The notes under the pieces are model-generated. The model did no database searches. It was not told the origin of the DNA and saw only the letters and a list, made by a program, of their open reading frames with translations. 64,000 bases of DNA from Pipra filicauda (taxonomy: Eukaryota; Chordata; Aves; Passeriformes; Pipridae): the NCBI RefSeq assembly GCF_003945595.2, contig NW_024104096.1, positions 3,405,501-3,469,500 on the forward strand, read 5' to 3'. Below are positions 25,611 to 38,031 of this stretch, piece by piece; the first letter of the stretch is position 1; every line of letters starts with the position of its first letter. The translations under genes were made by a program, and so were the position numbers.

Positions 25611-25810
25611 GTTGATATCATTTGGCACTGGTGCCAGGAGGAGGCTGCCTGCCAAGGGGAACATTCCTTGCAAGTTAGTCCTACAATGCGCTGGCAGCCA
25701 GAAGTGCCTGGAACGAATCCGATGTTCTGCTTAGCCGGGCTGCTCCCGGGGCACCAGCACACAGGGCAACACGGGGGGGTTTCGGGGAGCCCCTCGGGGG
25801 GCATGGAAAC
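25611..25810. promoter_or_regulatory. Isolated GC-rich block
   Basis: A 200-bp GC-rich block sits in AT-rich surroundings. It begins with a 6-bp-arm palindrome TGGCACTGGTGCCA (25623-25636). It carries about nine CpGs by hand count in its right half, and G runs (7 G near 25774, 6 G near 25796). ORFs exist in several frames on both strands, as expected in stop-poor GC DNA, and none resembles a known protein. It may be a regulatory element or a decayed unknown repeat. Confidence 0.3.
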
Positions 25811-28800
25811 GAGGGCATTCCCTCTTCATCTCTACAAGGGAGGCTTTGTGATACATGGAAGCATTTTACTAAAGCTTGTGGTGTAAGGCACAGCTTTAGC
25901 AAAAGAAAAAAGCACACTAGGGAGGTCAGGCTCTGCTTCTCATTTGTTTGCATCTGTTAGCAAGCCTTAAACTGAACTATTTTATTTAAAATACTGTGTT
26001 TCACAGTGAGGAAAGTGTCAAGAGTTTTAGCAACCATCTCCATGACAGAGTTGATAGCTAGCACAGAGGGTTGTTTCAGGATGTAAAGCATATTGTAGCT
26101 TTTGGACCTGTAAGCATCAGATTTTGCATTCTGAAATTAGAGGGGCAGTTGTCAGAGAAGGGATTTAAAACAAAAGCAAGTCCATATTAAGTGCAGTTCT
26201 ATATGGAATCCAAAAGGTTAAGGGTAATTTCTTTAAATCCTTGATTTCCACCAAAGAGAAATGCAGGCTGACTGTTGAAGGCTGAATTGCCTCTCCATTT
26301 TTGAGTATGACATTTCCTGATACATTTTTATATCTGGTAAGGTAAAGGAATGTGTTTACCTAGGAACTTAGTATCAGATTAGGATAGTAGATGGTACTAC
26401 TATGCCACCTTACCAGAGTACAGCACTTACATGAGTGTCTTAAAACACTTTCTGAAGTTCAGAAAAAATTAAGTAACTTCCATCTCCTACTGTTCATAGT
26501 AGCTGCGAACATTTTTATTTCACACTGAGCAAGCACAGAGTTCCTTATGCTGACAAGTTCAGACAATTTCAGATTCTCAGATCCCATTTCCAGGATGATT
26601 GATTACATTTGAATCTTTGTGACCTTAAAAGAGGAGCAATTTCCATGAGAAGCTGAAAGTTGCAATTTGCTCAGTAAAAGATGGCAATTTCTGCTGTTGA
26701 GAACTTAATGGAAACAGATGCTCTGCAATGTTCTTGATTTTAACCAAAACAAAAAAAAAAAAGAAAAAAAAATCCCTTTTATGTCACTGTCTATCTTTCT
26801 TAAAATTTACCAGAGTTAATGATCACCATCTTGATTCCACAAGCTTTAAGGTAAAGATGGGGGACACTTTTGTCAGAAGAGAGTAAGTATCACTGAAGCT
26901 CTGTAGAACTTCACAGATTTAATAACCATACTTACACTTTCTCTATTTACACTTTTTTGGCTGTTAAAATCATCAAAGGTCTTGGTTTCAAACCGATACT
27001 AAATAAGAACTGAAAATAGAAAGAAAAAAAGTAAAGAGAGAAGTAATTTTTAAGTTTAGACATTTTATAGCTTGAAGTGGCTTGATTCAGAAAACTCTCA
27101 CTTCTCTGCAGTGTGATAGAATTAGAAATAGTGACCCCTCCAAGTGTCCAGGTTTGGAAAAAAGACTGCAGTGTCAAAGAGCACTCAACATCTAAGAGTC
27201 CATGACACAAAACTTTCTTCTATCTCTGTCTCAAAGCCTATTGATATGAAGCATTGACTATTCTGAACTCAGGCACATTATTCCATTTCATTGCTATTGT
27301 CCTGTATTCCAATCTCTAGTTATGTTACCTTGAAAATCATGAAATGATTTGCTGACTTTCTTGAAAGGAGATTTTGTGATGTTTTATTGATGAAGAATTT
27401 TTTTAAGCAAGACATTGTATAACCTGAATATGTTTCATGTCTTTTCCTAGAAAAGGTGATATTAAAATATGTGAACAATGTACTTTAGTTAATTAAGTAC
27501 ATCTATACCTCAGTAAAAAAAGACTACTGTCTGCTGGCTGATGTTGCAAAAATCTTTACTTAAAAAATTTCTTTGCAGTTTTCAGTATTGTCTTAAATAC
27601 AGGAAAAGCCTTGAAATGAGTTTTTAAGTCCTGAAAACAGAACACTGAAAGTGTCTGGATGGAGACATAACCTTTTTAAGCCTAAAAAAAAAGAGGATTT
27701 AAGAGGACTGAATAGCTCAAAGGATTAGCAATGAAAGACAGACACTTTCACATATAAACTTGTCTGAGTTTATCCAAATTCAACAGCAACTTAGGTCATC
27801 AAATTAAAAGAAGCTTTGGTGGTTCACTGGAAGCAAGTCTGTGGCTCTCAGCCCAGTTTCTAGAGAAAAGATACTCATCAAAAACATGACTCTATTTGGC
27901 ATTCTGGCATACTGGAGGTTTTAGAAAAGACAAAGCAATGAAAATATACAGAGCAGTTCTCTTACAATAAGAGATAGTAGTGGCCCAAATAGAAAAGCAT
28001 GTGGGGAGCACAACCTCCCTTTTTTAATTGTGGATACACAATACAATCCATAATCCAATAAAAGCAGATTTTTATACTATTACCAATGCAGAATTTTCTA
28101 AAAACACGTAATGTATTCAGTAAGTGGGAAGGAGAGTTCATGTGATTTACCACTGAATTCCTCATTCCTAAACCTAAACTCTGTTTATACCATAGTGTGA
28201 CTTACCATTTTACATTGTGGTCATGGGCTTTCTTTTCTACAGTCCTTCTCCATAGAACTTGACCGAGATAAAGCTGGACTTCTTTCTCTCAGGGACACAT
28301 TAGGAATGCATCATGCTTTTATAAGGCACTGCTATCCTAGACACACAGGGGACACTGGTGGGCCTCACGTACTTCAGCAGACAGTGGTGGCAAAGGCACT
28401 GAAGTCCCTGTGATGAGTCATGAGCAGAGCTGCCAGGCTGGGGGCAGATGCAGGTCACTGCCCATCCACTGGGGCTGAGACAGCGGGAATTCCACAAGCA
28501 ATCAAGTCTTCTTCTTCCTCAGCTAAGCAGTCATCAGATAAGACTATTGCATCCAACCACCAGCTCAACTTTCTTCAAGAAAGTTATTCAGTGTCATGAG
28601 CAAGCATGTTTCTCCAAGTGTAAAAAAACCAAAGCTAGACACTCGGAAAAAAAAATTTTCTGAGAAGCTACAAGTTAATAATCTTTCCTCAAGCAAAAAA
28701 GTGATGGAGGCAGAAAAATACCTTTTTCCTTAGATGATTTCCTATTATAAGCATATGAAATTCTAGACATGTTCACATGGCTGTAAACTTATTGTCACCA

Positions 28801-29545
28801 GTAACCCTACAAAGATAAGCTGCATTTTCATTCAAAATATTTCTGTACAATTCTTTTAATCAAAGCACCTATGGAACTTGGTATTTAGTTCTCTTTATTC
28901 CCAATCCAGTTCTCTGCCTAAGTGATCAAATTAATTCTGTGCCTAGAAATCAAATAATGTCCTCATGTAGGTGTTAGGAATACACAAACGCCTACACGTT
29001 ATCAGACTGTTTGCCTCTTCTGCTTTAAAAATGAGGAGGGACAGGTCCAGACCACTCCAGCTATAAATGCTTTCTGTATATCATTGCATGGCACACTTGC
29101 CCTCACCAAACTCAGGCTGGTGGTAAAAATAACCCTCTCTCGAAGAGCAGACGTTAAGTTATCTACTAGGGCTTCCACCTGTTAACATTTTTCAGAGAGG
29201 GGCCCTGTCTGGAAATAACTCTGTATTTCATGATGAACTCTATGTGCTTTATGGGACAGAACCAAGATGTGACTCATTGCTCTGAGCTGTGTAAAGATTA
29301 CATCTGTTTCAGCCATGGAGGCTGAGATGTCCGCTAATAGACAGACATCAGAGGTGGAGCTGGAAAGAGACAACAAAAATCTGGACTCTTAAGGTTTTTA
29401 TTTTACCCGAAATAAATGTTTGTGCTCTCTGTGTAATCTCAGGACATTTGTCACAATAAGGAAGACATCATAATAGGAACAGCAGGCTCTGCTTTCTAGA
29501 AGGTAAGAAAATGTTTGTCTCAGTTTCTATGTTTAAGCCAAGCTT
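25811..29545. other. Intergenic DNA, no gene seen
   Basis: AT-rich. A poly(A)-like run is listed at 26750. A mildly GC-rich patch at 28340-28500 carries one AP-1 motif (TGAGTCA, 28414-28420) inside the palindrome ATGAGTCAT. No coding or RNA gene is seen. Confidence 0.6.
26750..26772. repeat. A-rich homopolymer tract
   Basis: Nearly uninterrupted A with a C near the left end and one G. No retroelement body was recognised upstream on either strand, so it is listed only as simple sequence. Confidence 0.85.
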
Positions 29546-29559
29546 CTCCCCCCTGCTGG
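29546..29559 (-). promoter_or_regulatory. CTCF-like binding motif, reverse
   Basis: The minus strand reads CCAGCAGGGGGGAG, matching CCRSYAGRKGGCRS at 13 of 14 positions; the position 12 C is G. The motif faces the forward motif at 9627-9640. This is the convergent arrangement that anchors cohesin loops in vertebrates. Occupancy is not known. Confidence 0.5.
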
Positions 29560-32500
29560 TCACAAGATCATAACAGTGATCACTGGCATAGTCACACTTG
29601 CTGATCACTGTGATGCACTCGTGTTCTTGCATTACAAGTCCTGCTCTCAGGTTATTCTCAAGTTACCTGCAAGAGTTTTGTGAAAGATTTCAAGATGTGG
29701 CAGGGAGGGAATGGACATATATCAGGACAATATTTATTAAAGGATACTCCTATGGCCCTAGCCATCATGATACTAAATCATCATATCAAATTAAGCAGAT
29801 GGCTTATTACTGAAACAAGTCAACTGTTCCCTGTACTGAGCTCCCAGTTCTTGCCTGTCTTATCAAGTTTTTATGAATTTACAATTTTTAAATTGAATGA
29901 AATACCATTTTAAAATTTACATGAGGTATATGTATATATATAAAACATTCTCTGTTTTTTTTCAGCATTATGTCATGAGATTCTAGAATTCCTTGAGTCA
30001 AACTTATCTGAGTTTAAGTATTATTTGGCTATTGGGGTCATAAAATCATGCATTTAAATATCAGGAAACATACTAACAACAGCAATTCTGTTTAATGCAG
30101 AGACTGCCATTATCATTGAGAGAGATGACAGACAAAGTAATTACAATATTTTGGATAACTGTGCACTAACTGTACACTAGCATTGTTCTGCAAAAATCAG
30201 AAAAAAGGTGCAGTACAAGATAAGCATCACATGATGAGGTCTTGCTCCTGCCCTCATAACACTGAAGGTAAGTTAAATGTATATATACAGAAAAGAGCCA
30301 CAGCAGTATATAACCACCTATATGCTATGAAAAGTAATTGAAAATATTTTGGTTTTTACATAAAATATTCCCTGTCAGAAAGGATACAGTAGGGCTGGAG
30401 AGTGGGAAGAAGAATTTTTTATCTTAGGATGTGGCAGCTCAAGAAAATTTCCTAGCAATGTACAACAGCAAGAATCAAAAAATCACTAGGGAGAGTGTAG
30501 CTTAGCTGTACACAATAGAGTGAGGAAGACAGAAGACTAGGTGGAGGGCAGTTTTGACTGTTAACAATTCAGAAGCTACACCATGACAAAGTGAAGACTG
30601 TACCAATACACGGGCTCATCCCTACTCCTCATATACATGTTTCCTACAGTTCCTAGCAGTGTGAGCTCCTCAACATTTCCTCAGCTTGATACCCAGCAGT
30701 ATAACTGCTGAGGGATCTTCAAGGGCCCTCAGTGCTGTACCAACCAAGACATACTTTTCTAGGAATTTTAACAGATGTCCCACTTTCCCACCTTTCATTT
30801 TCTCCCCCAAAATAAGAAACAACCTGCAACCACTGATGCACAGTGGTGTCAAGACAGAATAGCTTCCTGAACTAGTCTTTAACATTGTAGGGAAAAAATT
30901 AGCAAGTAAAACCTCAGAAATAATTCAGTCCTGATATATATACTCTTTCACAGGGGCAGAGCATGTCAGCACAACAACAAACCCTGGTGAAACTTCTTTA
31001 ATAGATTAGCCTAAGAGAGATACAAGCATAATATTTTTGTCAATAGTTAAAGGAAAACAGAAACAAACCAAAATTTTAATATCTCTAGCAGCTCTTCCCC
31101 CAAGGCTTTCCTCAGGGACAGGACAGTCCATCTGGGCATGCACCAGTTACACAGCCAGTGATAGCCAAGTGAAACAGAGCAAGGAAAAGGGATTCTTCTC
31201 CATGTAGCTACCACATTCTGAAGAATTTTCTTCTTGAATGACTTACATAGACAAAACAACAGAAATCCAGGTCTTTCCAAATAAACAATGCAAAATATCT
31301 GATTCAAGGAACTCTGAATCTGCATTTAGTTTCCCACAGAAAACCAGCAGCTTTGTACTTCCAGTCTGCCTGTCTTATTTTAGATTACAGAAAGTATTTT
31401 CACAGATCACTTAGTGGGGTGAAAAGTTAGGATTTGATGCTACAAGATCCCAAATCTGTTTTTTCCACTGAGGAGAGCCTGTCGCTGAGTTCTCAGTGAG
31501 AGCTATGAACTGTTCCTGTATTTCTGAACAGATTAAAGGTGATCAGTTTTAAAAGGGGATTTTAAATTAGCTTTCATGCAAGTGATTAATTTTTACTCCA
31601 TTTTAAAAAATTTTACTTCATATATATATTTTGAACTGAGAAATCCTGTCTTGCTGACAATGAGTTTCACACCTTGGGGTGTTCCTCTTAAAAGCTTGAC
31701 TTTGTGTCACAGCCCACGTTGCAACACTGCAGACCATTTAAAACCTAAGGCACTCTCTCATCTGGAAACCACAGGGGCAGCTCCTGGCGTTCCTGCACGA
31801 GGTGAACTCACAAGAATAAGGGACAAAAAGTCGTGTGAGCAGAGATTACACCAGGATTGAGAAAAGCACCTGTTGGCTGTCTCTCTTACGAAACGGGAAG
31901 TTTCCTCTACCTCAGTGTCTGCAAATTTCCAAATAAAGACAAGGTCTTTTTGTCTTTGCAGATGACAACACGCAAATATAACAACAGTTTACACCACCTT
32001 ACTGACTTTTTCATAATAACTATATGCAATTTCTACTGCGAGAAGAAATATTTGTCTTTCTGCTAGTTTTCTGTGTGCTGCTTGGTATGGCCAATTCTTC
32101 AGCAAATAGAAAATTATTATTGTCCCACATGAAGTGGGCAGACTATTCCTAGAATTACTAGGAGAGAAGGCACAAATGATCTGCTAGGAAAAGTTTACAG
32201 CTCTCCTCTGTATGTTGTGAAAACCCTATAAACTGTTAACAAATGGGCTGCACTGAGCTCAACTGCAGTTGAGGCACTTCCTGTCAGGGATTTAAAGATA
32301 ACCAAGGGAATATGCTCACCTCTCAAGAGAATGCTAATAGCAGTTTTTTAATAATAATAGACTATCATTACCAAAAAGCACGCTGGAGTACCACAGACTA
32401 TATAAATTCTGTCTGAGAGGCCCATATGAGCTGCTTGTCATCTCCCAGAGTGTCTGAAAGCTCTGCAGACTGGAAGACATTTTGGAAGATGTTAAAACTC

Positions 32501-35251
32501 ATCAACAACACTCATGACTGAATGGATATTCCCCAACTTCCACCTAAGGTTATAAAGCCTCCTATACCTTACGTGTTCCTTTGTGGATCTTTGCAAAGGT
32601 ACCTCACCCACACCAAGCCCTGTGCAGTTTGCTGACCAGCGAGACTGCACCATGTCCACCATATCACTATTCACTGTGGTCAGACACTGCTGACCACATC
32701 TATTGGCTGAGCTACCTTGAACTTCTACAGCAAAAGAAATTTATTTGCTTCAAGAAGTTGAATTTGGTTTTAAACAGGCTAAGTCATGTTCAGAGTGTTT
32801 ATGTACATAGTCCTAAGGCAGCTCCTGCTCTGCTTCACAGCTCCCTTTGAAATATCCAGGAACACCTCTGGACTTTCAAGAGTGTTTAAATCTAGACTGA
32901 ATGTGTTTGGGAATGATGTGCACATATCTAAAAATATAATTCTGATGCATTAATTCTGGTAATGATAAAAGAGGGAAAAAGGGAAAAGAGATTTTTTTTC
33001 CAGGTCTATTTTTTTTAACTTGTTCTATTAAAATAAATGTGCATTCTATTACATAATTCAGTGACACGAGGATTTCAGCAAAGATATTTCTTTGTGTATA
33101 TGTTCCACCTTTTTCTGGTCTTGTTTGTATGTACAACTAGTATCTTACATTAAGTATTCTCCCACATGTTCAAATGTTCCTATAAACAGTTGAAAGATAT
33201 TCAGAAGTCTGACAGTAGTATAATTTACAGAGTAAATAAATCACCCCATGTAAGAAAGCTATAACTATGCCAAACATTTCAAGAATGGGAGCATGGAGAA
33301 AAAGAGATTGCCAAGACATAAGTAGTATCACATCATCTCTATCTGAAATCTAACTCCTAAAGTTAAGAATTCAAGAGAATGGATTCTCAGCTGTGTATAT
33401 TACTGGAGCCAGAGAAGTTGAAAGAATTAGCTTAGAACATCCAGAATTGGCAGTATAGAACTAACAATGTACTCTGTGCTAATTCAGAGCTGTATCCAAG
33501 ACCACTGGCTAAAACCCATGATAGCATTGAACTGGGAAACTAATTCTGAGACCACCTCTTAACACCTCTGAGTCTGTTAACACCCAATTGTGTAATTACT
33601 GTGTTCATGTCAAATCACATAAAATAAAAGCACATAGAAACAGTGCTCTCAAATAGCTCAAAAAGAGGTAGCCACAGACTAAGCCTAAAAATATGATTTA
33701 GCAACTTCCAGGCATTACTAAAGAATGAAAAAATGTTTATTTATTTTCAGATAGTCTCAGTTCCTTCTTTTCTAAAATAAGGACTTATTCCATGCCAGCC
33801 TCAGAAGATAGAACTACACATTAGCTAATATCTAACCCATCCTTTGAAAAATACAGTGCTGAATGAACTTGCAAAAAGCATCAGTAGATATAAGTAATAC
33901 CATTATATGCAGAGAAAACAGATCATCCACAACCATCCAGCAGATAAATTGCTATTACTATTCTGCTAAACAATACCTCCAGTTACTTTAAAACAGTAAT
34001 TTTTGGCAGCAAAAAGATAGGAGTATTTACTGTTGATAATCTCAAATAATGATGTTATATCTGTATTTCTTGCAGACTCCAATGGGAGTTTTGTGAGCTC
34101 AGCAGTTTTGTAAGTCCGAATACTTGTGAATGTCATTTTGCCAGTATGTGAATCATGTGGCCTGTAAAATTCCACCCCAGTGGGATTTTCATATGTAGGG
34201 GAATCCATATATCTAAATTCTGACCCAGTACTATTTCATGTCCAAAATGAGTTACAGGTTACAAGAAAAGTGTGGAGAAATTCACTGCCACATTACTGGG
34301 GTGAAAAAAAGCTTGGGTGAGAATTCTAAGTGGGGTTTCTTACATCTTCTGAAAGTGTCAGGACTGGCCACAATCTGATTGGACTTGAACAGGGCAGTGG
34401 TCTGATCTATATGACAACAGCTACCTCCCTGTGAAAATTCTGTCTATTTGTGCTCCTAGGAAAATGTAAATAGGAAGTACTTTCTATTTCTTATATCAAA
34501 TAAAAGTATCTTTCTCTGCTTCTGGAATACTAACAAGTCTGAACTTAGTGTCGCTGTAGGGTGTTAGCTGGGAATGAAAAATGAGAAAGGAGAAACATCC
34601 TGGAGATTTTCATGAAGCTCTGGAGCATTCCATGCATATGGGAACATTTGCAGTAGCACTAGCAGTAGTGCCAAATTACCTCTTCTCACTGTAAAAGCTA
34701 CATTCTGACCACAGCAACTGCAAGAAAATACATTTCTAAGGTGTCAGCTGCCACCTGTTTAATTTTGTAGGCCAGGGGGGCAGTGACACCTTGTTTCCTA
34801 CATATTGCCCTGCTCAAAATTCAGTCTATAGAGAGCAGAAGGGGAAACAGCACAGTAGAAAGAAACAAAACTCCTTTGATTTTGGATGAGGTGGGAGAGC
34901 CACACGCTGGATGTGGAGCAAAGAAGCACAGCTCTCCATTCTGCAGTTATTATCAGCTGCAGGGGTAATTCCCTGGAATGCTTCTGCAGTGTCTATATAT
35001 TCAAATGTACTGAAAGTAAGCCATAACTTAAGAGTATTTAACATGTTTCATTGTGGCTCAAAGCTGATTGTAGACCATTATGACCATTTTAAATATAACT
35101 CAGTTTATGTTTACATGTACTTCTAAATTATTTTGTTATCAGAAAAAAACCCAAATTATTTTATCATAATGGCTATTTCTTTCCTTCCTCTGTGACAGAG
35201 TTGAACCTTTCCTAAATTACTCTTTCCAAATGGATGCCATCATTATCATAG
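29560..35251. other. Intergenic DNA, no gene seen
   Basis: AT-rich sequence with only short ORFs (under 95 codons) and no recognisable repeat family. Small TA-rich runs occur at 29930-29943 and 31620-31630. Confidence 0.6.
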
Positions 35252-35370
35252 TTTTCTTCTCTTTTCTCTTTTTTATTTTTTCTTCTCTTTTCTTGTTCTA
35301 TTTTTTCTTCTCCTTCTTTTCGTTTGCTTTTCTGTTTTTTACATTTTTTCCTCTTTTTTTTTTTTCCCCT
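35252..35370. repeat. Long polypyrimidine (CT-rich) tract
   Basis: About 120 bases are almost wholly T and C on the + strand, ending in a 12-T run followed by CCCC. It is followed by TTGGCAG at 35380-35386, so the arrangement imitates a very strong splice acceptor. No matching exon or transcript can be inferred. The long ORF across it (35324-35821, 165 codons) is Phe/Leu-rich because of the T content. Confidence 0.85.
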
Positions 35371-35703
35371 AATACATTTTGGCAGCTTTAGATGTTATTA
35401 CGGAACAACCAAGCCTGGGACACTATGGACAGGTGCTGGGCAGGATTCTTTACATAGCTCTTCTGTGACAAGGCACCTCAACCCTTGGCCTCTGTCAGCT
35501 GCTGTTCTTCTGGTCCTGCATCTATTAGTGATTTCTCCCTCTGCTCCCTGCATGTCCACACTCCCTCTTGTTCTACTCCCGGACCTTACAAGTTCTTGCC
35601 TTTATGCAGCTTCTGCAACTACAATCCTATGCTGGAGAGACCCTGAACAGAAGCTAAACTATGCAGATTCAACATGTTGGGCTGTTTACGGGTTAGGTGG
35701 ACT

Positions 35704-35787
35704 TTGCTTTTTTTTGTTTGTTTGTGGGTCGGGTTTGGTTGTTCTTTTTTCTTGGTTGTTGGTTTGTTTGTGTGATTTCTTTTTTAG
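35704..35787. repeat. T/G-rich low-complexity tract
   Basis: TTTG/TTGG-type units with T runs span about 84 bases. The composition resembles the complement of the A/C tract near 10003 and the left part of the tract near 61561. Confidence 0.8.
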
Positions 35788-36905
35788 TTTTACTTATCTT
35801 AATGTTTTCTTAGAGACATAAGCCAAGGTCAGGTCTGGGTTGCAGACTCCTTCCTATTTTGTAGGTGATGAAGAGAGCAGAATGGCAGCAGTCAGGATGG
35901 AGTAAGTTACAGTTCCTCCTTCCCTCTGCAGTGGTGCAGATTGCTGCACTGTTCAGCGTGGCCTGCTGGACTTCAATGCATAGGCCATGGTCCCCCTCTC
36001 GTACAGCACCTCTGTGCTCATCTGCTTGCATGCACTAAAGGTTTTGTGAAAAAAGGACACAGGTCACTCACTACTATAATCAGCATATCTGCTTTGGAAT
36101 TTTGTATCTGTGATATTATTATTTCTTAAAAATATATTCATGGGGGTTTTTTGTACTCACTTTTTTTTTTTTGTTTTGAAGAAGACTAATGATACTTGTT
36201 TGTTAGTGTGGAATGGGACATAAATTTTCTTAAAACCTAAACACAAATACACAAATCCAAAGATCATATTACCTGTTGTGTTACCCTGTTGATCAGTGTC
36301 ATTGGGCATAATAATCCCTGTTTCACAATCTGTGTAAGAAAGACATCACACAATGCCATCTGCTCTTGCACTGGCAGGTCTGTTTGTGAGATGTGTGGCA
36401 ATTTACATTCACACCTCAGCCTGGCATTGGACATCCAACATGCAATCAGAGGGGTCCCCAGAGTGTTGAAGCTCTTTCCACAGCCACTTGAAAGGTACTT
36501 GTTTTTGGGGTTTGAGCCTTGCAAATCCATGAACCATGATTCTCTTTCTACTTCAGATATTAAACCAACATTGATCCCGTGTACTTTAGTGAAGGTTACT
36601 GTGTTATTCCCAGCATTTTCTCAGCTGCAAGACTTGGAAAGCAACTTTGCCACAGTGATACACTTGTAACCATCAAGAGCCACAACAAGACCTCAGAAAC
36701 ACATTGTCTGTACAGAGCCTTCCTGACAATAGCTAGTGCAGCAAACGACCTTCCCTGCTGATACTCACATTTGGAAATACATTTAGTGATATTATTTTTA
36801 ACTCTTCCTGAAAGTTATAGAAGTACTGGTTTCCTACAGCAGCAGAAGGAAGCTGACATCCCAAGGGTTTTGTGCTGTGGACACATGAACTGTATAAACT
36901 CAGAC

Positions 36906-36921
36906 GTGTGTGTGTGTGTGT
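36906..36921. repeat. (GT)8 microsatellite
   Basis: Eight uninterrupted GT units. Confidence 0.95.
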
Positions 36922-37461
36922 AATTTCTTAAAATGTTTTGCTTCAGTTTAAACCCACATTTTTTATCTCCTGTAATAGTAATTTGAAATTAAAATGTAGA
37001 AGGCATGTTTTCTTTGCTGAAAGGAAGTCTATGGTCACTGTCATTTCATGGACTAAATAAAATCTCCTCCTTTCTTGAAATCTCTCAGATACACAAAGCA
37101 GTCAGAAGAATGCTTAGGTGATGTTCCCAAAATAAATTTTCTCCCTGTCTCAGTCCCTTGTTCAGAATCTGTTTTCTTTATCTCATTTTCAGATCTAATT
37201 TTCCCAGGGTTTCTATTGCATTACGTTCTCTCTGCCCTTGCTCCCAGTCTCCAAGAGAAATGCAAACCTAATTAAAGACACATGGCGTTTTTAGGCTATG
37301 TTAGTTAAAGATATTTAGATTGAAAATAGGCTTGCAGGAAGCCATGGGAAGTTGTTTCCAGGCTTGGTTTTTCAGAAGAGAATTGTCATGAGCATACTCC
37401 CAACTTACCTGAAGGAGATGTAAGGAAAATATTTAATAGAGTGCTATAATTACTGTAACCA

Positions 37462-38031
37462 GTACAGGCTGGGATCTGGCCTGCTGGAAAGTAACTTTGC
37501 AGAGAAGGACCTGGGGGTCTTGGTGGTCAACAAACTGTCCATGAGCCAGCAGTGCCCTTGTAGCCAAGAGGGCCAACAGTATCCTGGTGTGCATCAGGAA
37601 GAGCATTGCTAGAAGGTCGATGGAGGTGACCCTGCTCCTCTGCTCAGCCCCAGTGAGGCCACATCTGCAGTGCTGTGTCCAGATCTGGGCTCCCCAGTAC
37701 AAGAGAATCATGGAGCTCCTGGAGAGGTCCAGTGGAGGGTGACAAGGACGATCAAGGGATTGAAGTGTCTCTCTTACAAGGACAGGCTGAGGGAGCTGGG
37801 CCTTGTTCAGCCTTGAGAAGAGCTGACTGAGAGGGGACCTCATCGACATATACAAGTATCTGAAGGGATGGGTGCCAAGAGGATGGACAAGGCTCTTCTT
37901 GGTGGTGCCAAGCAATAGGACAAGAGGCCATGGGCAGAAACTGATGCACAGGAAGTTCTACCTGAACATGAGGAAAAATGTCTTCACTGTGAGGGTGACT
38001 GTGCACTGGAACAGATTACCCAGAGAGGTTG
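37462..38031 (+). mobile_element. CR1 LINE fragment, end of the reverse-transcriptase ORF, decayed
   Basis: About 570 bp match the 3' coding part of Chicken Repeat 1 retrotransposons as I know the family. In frame, with shifts, it reads EKDLGVLVVNKLSMSQQC, then KRANSILVCIRKSIA, then RRLRGDLI-like and NMRKN-like segments. The last bases encode the HWNRLPREV-like end of ORF2. A one-base loss near 37555 breaks the frame and in-frame stops follow, so it is dead. Both ends are missing: the usual 5' truncation, and also the 3'UTR with its short terminal repeat. A 160-codon minus-strand ORF (37433-37915) is the antisense of this element. CR1 points to a bird or other reptile. Confidence 0.93.

Noticed and set aside
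34771..34784. CTCF-like string near GGGGGGCAG
   Set aside because: Only the right half of the motif matches. The left half fails at most positions.
35324..35821. Plus-strand ORF of 165 codons
   Set aside because: Its Phe/Leu/Val content comes from the polypyrimidine and T/G tracts it crosses. The hydrophobic stretches are compositional, not evidence of a membrane protein.
37433..37915. Minus-strand ORF of 160 codons
   Set aside because: It is the antisense of the CR1 fragment.
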